Part shown: positions 55,330 through 64,000 of the stretch, piece by piece | Numbering within the stretch: position 1 is the stretch's first letter | How the letters are laid out: every line of letters begins with the position of its first letter | NCBI GenBank assembly: GCA_944472155.2 | Contig: OX235273.1 | Span: forward strand, 35,561,204-35,625,203 | Source of the DNA: Trichobilharzia szidati | Taxonomy: Eukaryota; Platyhelminthes; Trematoda; Strigeidida; Schistosomatidae | Reading direction: 5' to 3' | DNA: 64,000 bases | Position numbers and translations under genes: made by a program | Notes under the pieces: model-generated | What the model saw: the letters and a program-made list of their open reading frames with translations, nothing else | Told to the model about the DNA's origin: nothing | Database searches by the model: none

Positions 55330-55935
55330 TGGTGTGTGTCTAGTTCTTTGTTTACTGCAGACTGAATTCTACCAGTCAATTTTGAAATGTGGCCACCATT
55401 CTAGGTGGCTCGCCATCACAGTGCACTTTGAACTGATGATATTAGATGGTCGAAGGCAGTCGGCAGAACGCCTTGAACCTACGTTTCGTGCTAGCTTGCA
55501 CTCATCAGCGAGACGTATCAGCGAACCTCGAAGAAACTCATGTCCCCTCTGAGATTCAAACCCGCATCACCCAGTGTTGCAGTCAGAGACGTTACCACTG
55601 AGCTATTCATGCTCGCGACTGACTTCCTGTAAGACTGTATTGAATGTTTTTGATTCGACCCTAGTTAGAAACAAAGAACTGAACACATTACATTAAGTTA
55701 CTAGTGTCCAATCAAGAATATCCAGTATAGTCCTACAGGAAGTCAGTCGTGAGCCCGAACAGCTCAGTGGTAACGTCTCTGACTGCAGCACTGGGTGATG
55801 CGGGTTTGAATCTCAGAGGGGACATGAGTTCCTTCTAGGCTGCAGATACGCCTTGCTGGCTGGTGAGTGCCAACTAGCATGAAACCTAGGTCATGCAAGG
55901 CTTCCTGTGGCCGATTGCCTCCAACTACATAATAC
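55330..55935. mobile_element. Large inverted pair of SINE D
   Basis: A minus copy (about 55330-55640: 'actcatgtcccctctgagattcaaacccgcatcacc') faces a plus copy (about 55690-55935: 'ggtgatgcgggtttgaatctcagaggggacatgagt'). The head regions ('cctacaggaagtcagtcg.gagc') converge on a ~50-bp centre, and the palindromic arms exceed 150 bp. A shared 'actagtgtccaatcaa' lies at each outer or inner border. Confidence 0.75.
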
Positions 55936-56279
55936 TGACAATTTATTTGTAAGTAGTATGTTGTGTGTGATATCTTCTGCGAGAATCTCGAATAGCCCAG
56001 CAATGGATTAAATTGTAAGCTGGATGAATGTAGATTATTGTGAAGTGATATAAAAAGAAGGCATTAAATGAGGACAAAGGAAGCAGAACATGAATACGTT
56101 TTGTAAACTAGAATTTCAGTGTAATGCTTCTAGATCTTGTCATTCGTGTATCCTATTTTCCAACTGTTGTACGGCATTTTGCCAAATAAACAATTCTGTT
56201 ACCCGATATCTCAAAAGATGTGACTAACAAGCCCATTGATTGTAATGTATTGGTTGTGTTGCTAATATGTAGCACTACA

Positions 56280-57129
56280 CCAACCTTGCTAAATGCTGTT
56301 TATTTGTGGTTTGACTTGGTGTCCTGAATCGATCAAATGTTCTAGGATCGAGCTGCGGGGGAATCGGTTTTCTCCTTTATAAAGCCGTGAAGGTAAATGT
56401 TCGTTGACGCGTTTGGATACCGAAGGCTGAGTACGGCCGATATACCTGGCTCCACACGAGCAGGTGAATTGGTAGATGAGGCCAACAGCGGTAGCTTATC
56501 CTTTACGTTCATGCGAATCATTGATCTCGTGAAGAACGTCAGTCGTAATTCAGCTGCAAAGAAGGTTTTCTTCAATGAGCGGGAGAGCCGATTTCTCAGT
56601 ATTTCTGTAGATTGGTCTCCATTGAACTGTAGGTTCATATAGAGAAGTCTTTTTGGAGCACTGGGTGTGGGCGGCTTCTCTGGTTTGGGTTTCATTGATT
56701 TTGTGATAAATCTTTCTGGATAGCCATTTTCAAGGAGGATTTTCTTAAGAGTGTTCATTTCATCTTTTATGGCGTCCAGACTGCAAATTCTGCGTATTAT
56801 GTGGCTTAATGAACGGATTAGGTTTCGTTTAGTATATAGAGGCACCCAACTGTGGAAGTTAGTGAGCTGTCCGTTCCACGTTGGCTTTCTGTAGATGGAT
56901 CTTTTTTTAATGTTCCGTCTTGTTGGCGTCCCGTTAGTAAAACATCAAGAAAAGATATCTTTGAGTTAGACTCTTTCTCTAGTGTGAACTGAATCGTAGG
57001 GTGGCAGTTTTTGAAGAACTTCAAGATTTCTTCTAAATTCTCTTCGCCGTTGGAGATGATGAAGGTGTCGTTGACGTATCTCTTGTAGAGTTCAAAGTTG
57101 TCAGTCGTGCTGTTTGTTGAATCACCCAA
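56280..57129 (-). mobile_element. Penelope-like element with RT palm motif
   Basis: The minus strand reads NFELYKRYVNDTFIISNGEE (57060-57110; the catalytic YVDD is changed to YVND), HPTIQFTLEKESNSKISFLD, then after a frame change YTKRNLIRSLSHIIRRIC, TLKKILLENGYPERFI and KKTFFAAELRLTF with VKDKL. In yet another frame, near 56410-56480, it reads FTCSCGARYIGRTQ (GIY-YIG start) and SSILEHLIDSGH. Three frames and the Asp-to-Asn change make it inactive. 5' end cut at about 57130. Confidence 0.85.
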
Positions 57130-57379
57130 TCAGTCAGTTCACTACCTAACTTGTAAGTACTGATAACAGAAAACAAATCAAACATATTGTGATGAGTAAT
57201 ATACTTAAACAGAATAAAATGTTGGAGGTATTTGAAAAAAGATCTACTACCTGGCTAGTTTACCTGAATTACGGATCTTCGAGGATGTAGGCAATACCAG
57301 CACAAAGGAGAAACGCAAAATAGAGTCAAAGCCTAGTCGGATGCATAGCCATTACAACAAAATATAAAACAAGCAACAA

Positions 57380-57960
57380 AGGTCAATAAAGTAGGATTTA
57401 ATGAATTCATCAAATTTCGGTAGAACTCTCCAGCTACTAAATACTCTACATACACGGATATATAAATACGCTGCAAGATATAAGGGCGATAAGCAAATGA
57501 ATTACATTGAATTAATCATGAAAAACGACGCGTATCTATGTTTTTCAGGTGATGTTCAAATAGATAAGGGGCGGGGAGTATGAGAGATTAAAATAAAAAT
57601 GAAATGCATTACGGTTCAATTATATCACTTAGATAAACAATTAGTCATTAGCGAATACATCAAGAATTGTGAACTGAGTAATATTAGTAGTTATATAATA
57701 ATATTAATGAAACGAAATAAGATAATGCTACTAATAAACGCCAGTTTTAAATGAATCAGGAATAATAAGTAAGTAAAACATTTTACCATGACAGATTCAG
57801 AGTGACAACCATCTCCTTTTGTAAACAGAGACCTGGTCTATAGACTCGAATTGCACAAGCCTCCGCAACTGTTAGCATCTTCATGTTTCTTTGTCTGCTG
57901 ACAACAGTGAATGACTTGACAGAGTCAATATTATGTCCATAGACCAAAACCTGCTTTGTT
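57380..57960 (-). mobile_element. Penelope-like remnant
   Basis: Antisense of an xLCLQKE..VTL C-terminus at about 57800-57840 and of the block shared with 36640-36690 at 57390-57450. Strongly decayed, orientation by comparison with other copies. Confidence 0.4.
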
Positions 57961-57964
57961 ATTG

Positions 57965-58310
57965 AGCGTTTTGGTACTTTGAGTTCACGAGTTGATCACG
58001 GACTGATATCAGTTAGAGAACTATTGAAAGCCAGAGAGTACTGGACAGCTGCTGTTTCATCCTAGTTCGGGAATCATCGACAGTACGCACCCACTGTCAG
58101 GGTTCGAACCCAGGACCTTCCGGTTACAAGGCAAGCTGGTATACCATTCAGCCCCTGGGACCCGATTCAATGGCCAACCCATGAATTCTAACTTCTACCA
58201 ATTCGTGATTTCTAGCGACCCCAACCATTGTCATTGGTGGGACATCCATCCACACACGTGACATCTAATTGGACCTCACTCGTAAAAACATAACAAACCC
58301 TTACAAACCA
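57965..58310 (-). mobile_element. Hammerhead-SINE, near-complete minus copy
   Basis: Contains the tail ('gatcacggactgatatcagttagagaac'), ribozyme remnant ('gtttcatcctagttcgggaatcatcgacag'; GAAAC changed to TGAAAC context, CTGATGA to CTGTCGA), B-box region 'ggttcgaacccaggaccttccggttacaagg', head and 5' block to 'ctaattggacctcactcgtaa'. Confidence 0.7.
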
Positions 58311-58319
58311 AACTATAGA

Positions 58320-58800
58320 AAACTTTGAATTCAGCCGTTTTCAGCCACCTTGGTAAATGCTCCATCATGCGAGTAGTCAATCGCCTTTCTGTACGACCTG
58401 TGTATTTGCTTCCACAAATACACTCAAACTGATGTACACGTTTCGAAGTGCTGAGGAGTGGGCACCGATCTTTCCCAGATTGTAGAGGCACCCACTTGAT
58501 GATGTTAAGGAAGACGAGTTTTGCAGCATAATAAGGTCTCTTGATAGCTTTATCGAGTCTTCGTTTGCCTACCCCTTGTACATCATCTGCTTTGAATGGC
58601 AAGTTGAGATACACAAATTTCTTCGGAACTGTTTGTGTAGTTTTGCAGGGGCTGATTTCTTTAGAGTATTTATTAATGAGCTTCTCAGGATATCCATTTT
58701 TAGATAAAATATCCTTCCGAGCCTTTATTTCATGCTCAATTGTACTGTCAGAACAAATGCTTCGTGCACTATTGAACAGTGTTGTGACTAAGAAATGTTA
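58320..58800 (-). mobile_element. Penelope-like element, GIY-YIG coding fragment
   Basis: The minus strand reads MYLNLPFKADDVQGVGKRRL, KRPYYAAKLVFLNI, then RVHQFECICGSKYTGRTERR (GIY-YIG start, variant S-K-Y-T-G) and MMEHLPRWL in an open frame (58276-58614). Upstream it continues KSISPCKTTQ and the GYPEKLI-like helix in a second frame. This is the only copy whose nuclease entry is in frame with the linker. Confidence 0.8.
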
Positions 58801-59234
58801 CTCTATTTCACTGGTTGTTAATAGCAACACTGTGTGATTTATCAAAATAAAATCTTATCCATAATGGAGTTATACTCTACCACAGTGCCCAAGTTTTATA
58901 CTTATTTCACTGGTTGTTCTTTCCTCATTCAGTCTAACAAATGAAACTTACGTGATGTTTTCTCTGCTGAAGTGAACTGATGTAACATGATAAGTAACAA
59001 AGCGAGTTAATTACATACCTTAACAACGACGCTTATTGTAGCATCGTTTTGTTCATGTAATGATGCAAATAATATATTATTATTATTTAGATATATGACA
59101 TTAAATTATAAACTACGAATGCTTCTATGAGGTACTTATTTGGACGGCTTCAGAGTTCTTGCTATTCTTTGATGGAACATCTCATGTCTCACACTTAAAC
59201 ACACAAAATTGCATTTCAGTGATTTTATTAATAT
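58801..59234. other. No gene seen
   Basis: AT-rich spacer with no recognised feature. Confidence 0.45.
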
Positions 59235-59935
59235 ATGAGTAAATGTTAGGTTGTAGCGTAAAAAGGAAAGAAGATGGGAAGTTAAGCACACAAGTGTTTA
59301 CAGGAAACCCATACATTCAAACAGATATTTGAATTTCCGATCATCCCATCCTATGTCAGTAAAAATAGGAATGGTGAAATTTTTAAGTAATAGGGCAGAA
59401 AAACTAAGTAGTACCAAGGAAAATCTAAGACAGGAAGTGAGTCAGATAAGAGAAGCTTTGAAACTTAATAATTACCCTGATAAATTGATCAGGAAGTAAG
59501 TAGGAAAATGTGAAAATAAAATTAATAATAATGGTAGTGATAGTGACAATAATAGTAATAATATTAGTGACGACATGCATGTCAAACATGCACAGAATAA
59601 TGACAACACCAACAACAGGGAATATAAATCATCAGTAGTACTTCCATACAAAGAGGGAATCTCGGAAATCTGTCGTAGAATTCTTACCAAGGTAAGAAAG
59701 AAAGTAACATTCAGAACACCAAAGTCACTTGTAAACAAGCTGTGTCGGTTAAAGAATCCTGTTGAGCCTATTAAACAAAATAAATTAGTTTGTTTAATAC
59801 CCTGTAATAATCGTCAGGTCAAAGTAGTAGAATGGAGCCATTCAGACTAGTGGAACTGAAAAATTTGGTAAAATCTAGATTAATTGACCCTAATATGTTA
59901 AGAAATCTAGAGAATAGTTCAGCTATACCACTCAT
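59235..59935 (+). mobile_element. Penelope-like element, lineage 2 remnant
   Basis: The plus strand reads SVYRKPIHSNRYLNFRSSHP near 59290-59345, MVKFLSNRAEKLSSTKENLR, REALKLNNYPDKLIRK and a stop. Then an open frame (59575-59850) with SSVVLPYKEGISEICRRILT, TFRTPKSLVNKLCRLKNPVE and LVCLIPCNN. The VYRKP.HS..YL / LPY..G.SE...R / IPC series is the linker of GIY-YIG-bearing Penelope-like elements, but its sequence is clearly different from the lineage at 46270. An Asn/Asp-rich insert (59515-59575) separates the halves. The nuclease itself is not seen. Confidence 0.7.
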
Positions 59936-60144
59936 TACATGGAATTACACACAACCATACGATAGGATGAGATAAGATGAGAGTCCCAGAATCTAATATG
60001 ACAGGGTGGAAGGAGGGAGAGGTTGATAACGAAAGCTTTATTTCTCGGATCAGCTGAGAGGGAATGCGTGTCAGAGGAATGATTCAACATCTGTCCTAGA
60101 CATCTGGAAAATTCTACCACCCCTAGGGCAACAAATTATTATTT
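59936..60144. other. No gene seen
   Basis: Short spacer ending at the ATT-microsatellite of the next LINE. Confidence 0.4.
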
Positions 60145-60880
60145 TATTATTATTATTGTATCCTTTAATTCCTACAGGAACATAGGGCTTCAGCCGTGCG
60201 CCTCCATTCCGTTCGGTTCTCTGCTAGAATCTTCACCTGGCTCCATGTCTGCCCACACGCTTTCATCTCCTCTTCACATGATCTCCTCCAAGTCACCATC
60301 GCACTGACGACCAACTCGCCGCTTCCCTTTCGGGTTCCACTCGAGCAATGGCTTGTCTAGTGATATCATTTGATGGTTTCCTCAGAGTATGGCCAATCCA
60401 TCTCCATTTCTTCCTGCCTATTTGTTTCACAATCGGTTCCTGCTGTGTTGGTTCGCTCATTGCCAGAGATCCGTGTTGCTGATCTTTTCTGGCCATCTGA
60501 TCTTGAGTATTGAGCGAAGACAGCTAGCTGTTGATGAAGGTGTGTAGTTTGTTTGAGATGCTCTTTATGACGCTGGCCAAGTCTCTGATCCGTATAATGA
60601 GTAGCACTGACTTCACATTGGAGTTGAAAATGCGGATCTTATTTTTGATGCTGAGTGCTGTTGACCTCCACACAGACTTGAGAGTAGTGAAAGCCTGTCT
60701 TACTTTCCCGATCCTTGCTTTGATATCCTCGTCAGTTCCGCCTGCAGTTGAAACGATGCTTCTCAGGTAGGTGAAAGAGGTTGTTTCTTCCAGGTTCCTC
60801 CCATTCATGCTGATTGTTGTCTGTTGTTGTTGCTGTTGGTGGTGTTGCTCAGGAATCTTCATCACCTCTGTCTGGCAACA
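60145..60880 (-). mobile_element. RTE-like LINE (family 1), C-terminal third
   Basis: The minus strand reads from 60865: MMKIPEQHH, TISMNGRNLEETTSFTYLRS, EDIKARIGKVRQAFTTLKSV, SIKNKIRIFNSNVKSVLL, then TISNKLHTFIN. After a short frameshift it gives the segment at 60293-60496 with KWRWIGHTLRKPSNDITRQA. The 3' tail 'ggctgaagccctatgttcc' is followed by an ATT repeat at about 60137-60155. This is the clearest view of the family's 3' half. Small indels break the ORF. Confidence 0.85.
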
Positions 60881-61195
60881 AATAGGAAAGAATAATTAAA
60901 ACCATAAATCTTAAGTTTCGAAGTTGTGCGGTTATAATTAATGCTATGATTATGAACAATGAATTGTGTTCGAAACTTCGTAATCCAGTAAATAATACTG
61001 TTTCACTACATGATATATCCAATAAACAAATTTATATGGAATGATTTTGCGCTATTATAGTGCTACCTATTCCATTATAAATGATTCGGTTATACTTGTG
61101 TCAAAATGAGGATCTTTCCAACCGAGGAATATTTCACGTCACTCATATCTACAATATATTTAACACTGCAATAAAGGTCATTTTTGAAATACATA
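60881..61195. other. No gene seen
   Basis: AT-rich spacer preceding the solo LTR. Confidence 0.45.
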
Positions 61196-61532
61196 TGTGG
61201 TGAGAGCTGTCTACTAGCCAAATTGGTAGACAGTAATGTACGTCAATTTTTACGTTCCCAAGATTTGTCGTGGGAAAATGTGAACAAAGATTGATTCAAA
61301 ATCGACCACAGCAGACTTTGCGTAGGCGGATGCAGTTAACATATAGAGGATTTGACATTCAAGAAACAGTCACAAATAGATGAAAGATTAACTTTACGTG
61401 AGAAACAACCAATCGGAAGACTGTGATTGTTTACTTAAATATCTATAGTAATGTACATGAAAACATATCTAAATATAAGTTGATTTCCTTAATAAATGAT
61501 CTGTTGCCTGACTCTTGCCTTCTGTCGTTACA
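61196..61532 (+). mobile_element. Solo LTR with 4-bp TSD, copy 2
   Basis: A 337-bp unit TGTGG...TTACA colinear with 16136-16457, flanked by CATA at 61192-61195 and 61533-61536. Signals: CCAAT box 'aaccaatcggaag', a TAAATATAAG promoter-like box, and a TTAATAAATG polyadenylation-like signal before 'ctgttgcctgactcttgccttctgtcgttaca'. There is no neighbouring internal domain. Confidence 0.8.
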
Positions 61533-61536
61533 CATA

Positions 61537-62449
61537 CATCACACATAAATTTCATTTCAGTCTAGCAATTAATGTAGAACATAAGGCAAAACAGAAAGAA
61601 GAATATTTATTGATTTTCATTATCACAACTCTTCACTATTCTTTAAACCTCCCAAAAAATATAATTTCAATGATAAATCTTCATTCTGTCGAAAACATTA
61701 CTGGTGTCAAGTTAATCCTTAAGCGTAGCTGAAAGCCATTAACAATAAATAATGATGTAATCTAGTCCGATCGGAATAGTTTTAACTTTGTCTGGCTGCT
61801 TTTTGTGATTTTTAGCCGAGTTGGGTAGCTATGAAAAATTAGCAGTCGATTCGTCCATCATATATTAAACCTGTAAATATAAATGGTTGATATACTTCAA
61901 CTGTTAATATAAAGACAAAAATTTGGCGGTCTCCTCAAATCACTGGGCTACTTTCCTAAAATTCCATCCACTATAACACATAAAGTCGTCTCCATTTTTT
62001 TATTGTTTTAATCATTCAACTGTTGTCTTTTGAGCTCGTGTACATTTTTAAATAGCTCTCGTCATACAAACTTCTCCCTTTGCGAATGAAATGAACAAAG
62101 AGTGTCTGAGAGGATTGGATTTATGCCACAGGTTGCAAAACATGGAGTCACATGACATACTGTCGAGAACTATTTTACTTTTAGACCCTGTACGAAAACT
62201 AAGCATTTTAAATACACTCAGAACTTTGTACAATGTGATCAAATATTGCCTATGGCAATGCTATTATTATTATTTTTGGTTAATGAAAATATTCTGTAAA
62301 GTATTATTAAGTGCAGGGAGTGTCAGTTATTCTCACCACACACTGGATGCTTTTATACCCAAATCCGTGATAATCATTAATTCAACTCAGGTGCTTATCA
62401 GTTCCACTGTATCAATCCACAGACATAGCATGGGACTAACATAGTGGTT
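61537..62449. other. No gene seen
   Basis: AT-rich spacer. The 117-residue plus frame at 62091-62444 contains a Tyr-rich low-complexity run from TATTAT repeats and no recognised motif, and the opposite strand is also open over part of it. Confidence 0.45.
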
Positions 62450-62760
62450 ATTCTGACTGATGGTGACTAGCAGTGGAATCAAGGTTGGGCATTTCGCTCT
62501 GTTTGGGACTAGTCATTTGGATGTATCCGTATTCCAACTGAGTGTTTGTATTCCTAGTGCGATTTGAAACCTAGATCCATAAAAGGTAGCCTAGTAGCCC
62601 AATGCATTCTGCTATGGCTTTTGAAACGACCCAAGTATGGTTTAAATCTCATTGGAAACACCGATACTCTCTGAGGATGAAGGCTGACGAGTACTAAACA
62701 CGATGCAATGCATATCCTGAATTTCACCACTGGTTACGATCAATCAAAACACACCATGCT
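62450..62760. repeat. Fold-back family E, second copy
   Basis: Left arm 'tgatggtgactagcagtggaatcaaggttgggcatttcgctctgtttgggact', right arm the complement of 'gcatatcctgaatttcaccactggttacgatca' (about 62717-62750). The interior shares 'gcttttgaaacgacccaagtatgg' with 37220-37250. More diverged than the first copy. Confidence 0.65.
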
Positions 62761-63254
62761 GATCGTCAGATATCATCGAGGCACCCTTACTAGGAGCTGA
62801 TATGTGGGTAGAGGCACAGAATTTTGGTTTAACATAAACAATGAATGAAAAGTGCATGTTAACCTACAAATACATAGCACGATAATATTCTGAAATTCAT
62901 ATTTATATCTGCCTCTCTTAATCATGTATAACATATCACACTAGCAAATGAAATATGGAAACGATTTGACCTTTATTTCATCACCTTTACTAACTGTTAT
63001 ATAAATGTAGTAATCGTCGTCTTTACAAATGAAGACATGTATATTTTTATCAATTACCTTTTAACTACTCACAAGTAGTTCCAGACTTCTCAAGAAAATA
63101 ATTGACACTGCATAAGAGTGACAGTGATGTTACTCAAAATATTACTGATTTATTTAAATCACGAAATACATTCCATTTTTCAGTTCAAAACAATAACTGC
63201 CAGTAATTCCTAGTTTTTGCTACAAGCCACTGACGTTTTTCCAGGGATAGAAAT
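62761..63254. other. No gene seen
   Basis: AT-rich spacer with no recognised feature. Confidence 0.45.
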
Positions 63255-63525
63255 TTGGAAATATTCTTATTTGTCCTTTGAATTCTGAGTGGAAAATTCG
63301 GTTTCAGCAGCATATCTCCGCATCTCTCTATTCTATGCTGTTTTTTCCAGCTTGCTCCACGACTGCTCACCAGCTTATATTTCCTATTCAGACGATCTTT
63401 TTCATGTTGTCTTCAGACGCTCAATTCATTGCTTCTCGTTTGGCCCGATACGTGATGCCACTCGACGGTCTTCTAAGTGTACTTCCAATAAATTTTCTTC
63501 CCCTTATTCCCATTTGTTAAGCCTA
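63255..63525 (-). mobile_element. RTE-like LINE (family 1) 3' end
   Basis: The minus tail (antisense of 'tttgaattctgagtggaaaattcggtttcagcag') is followed by the antisense C-terminal coding segment ('gatgccactcgacggtcttctaagtgtacttccaataaattttcttcc', the WRW.GHTLRRPS region decayed). Truncated. Confidence 0.6.
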
Positions 63526-64000
63526 GTTTACTGGCCTGACCCAAGCCCACAAAATAAGGGAAAATTAAGTAAAGGGCCAGTGAAACTTTCCAACAAATTC
63601 CATCTGATCGCTACGGAAACTTGAAAGGAGAACAAACAATCTAAATATTAACTTATTCTCCCTTGGAATAGAGGCGGGGGTGAAATGATGTGGGTTGATG
63701 GAAGCCTTCGAAGAGCTACTCGACAGATATATCTTCTTTCAATGAAAGTAAAAGTAACCAAAGGGACATATTCTCATGACGTCTGTTACTGGTATGGTTA
63801 ATCAGACTACAAAAGAAGTGAGAGGATGTGGCATAGAAGTCCTAGGAAGATGAACATTTAACAGTGGAATATATATTCACGGTATTTCCATTATTCCACT
63901 TTGCACACTGCTCAACATTATCAACTGCATTCATGAATGAACGTAATTACATTCGTAGCTGGTAGTGACTATGGCCTGCTTAAATCCATGAGCTACCTAA
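63526..64000. other. No gene seen
   Basis: Spacer to the window end. No motif recognised. Confidence 0.4.

Noticed and set aside
62091..62444. 117-residue plus frame
   Set aside because: Includes a Tyr run from TAT repeats, has an overlapping open minus frame, and shows no family resemblance.

Overview
The window looks like nuclear DNA of a schistosome (blood fluke). It is AT-rich and densely filled with interspersed repeats: RTE-like and CR1-like LINEs, Penelope-like elements, tRNA-derived SINEs that carry degenerate hammerhead-ribozyme motifs (the Sm-alpha type of schistosomes), solo LTRs and fold-back elements. One unmistakable host exon encodes the end of a BMP-class receptor-Smad. No bacterial-style gene organisation is present. 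The species cannot be fixed from the sequence alone.

Layout. 1-8339: probable intron of the Smad gene, with LINE fragments (two bounded by perfect 12-13 bp target-site duplications), a Penelope-like fragment and an unclassified ~500 bp repeat. 8340-8740: terminal coding exon of a Smad1/5/8-type gene. 8741-11830: its AT-rich downstream region (3' UTR and beyond), rich in microsatellites. 11830-32410: gene-poor, filled with hammerhead-SINEs, two other SINE groups, RTE-like LINE fragments and two LTR-like units. 32538-34356: a convergent pair of intronless genes. One is a probable two-pass membrane protein broken by a one-base frameshift; the other is a 330-residue protein with an internally duplicated Cys/Tyr module. 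34455-64000: repeats again, including a CR1-like reverse transcriptase, several Penelope-like elements (two lineages), a decayed Gypsy integrase, fold-back elements, a candidate TTA-flanked MITE, a degenerate telomere-like array and a second solo LTR.

Only three host protein-coding loci can be supported. Nearly all other open frames are short and match decayed transposon proteins or are shadows. The most notable items are the two-module protein at 33364-34356, the broken membrane gene beside it, the hammerhead-SINE family whose copies mostly carry a 3-nt spacer not expected in a canonical core, and several insertions with clean target-site duplications that date nested transposition events. 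Family names for the repeats come from remembered motifs, not from database searches.
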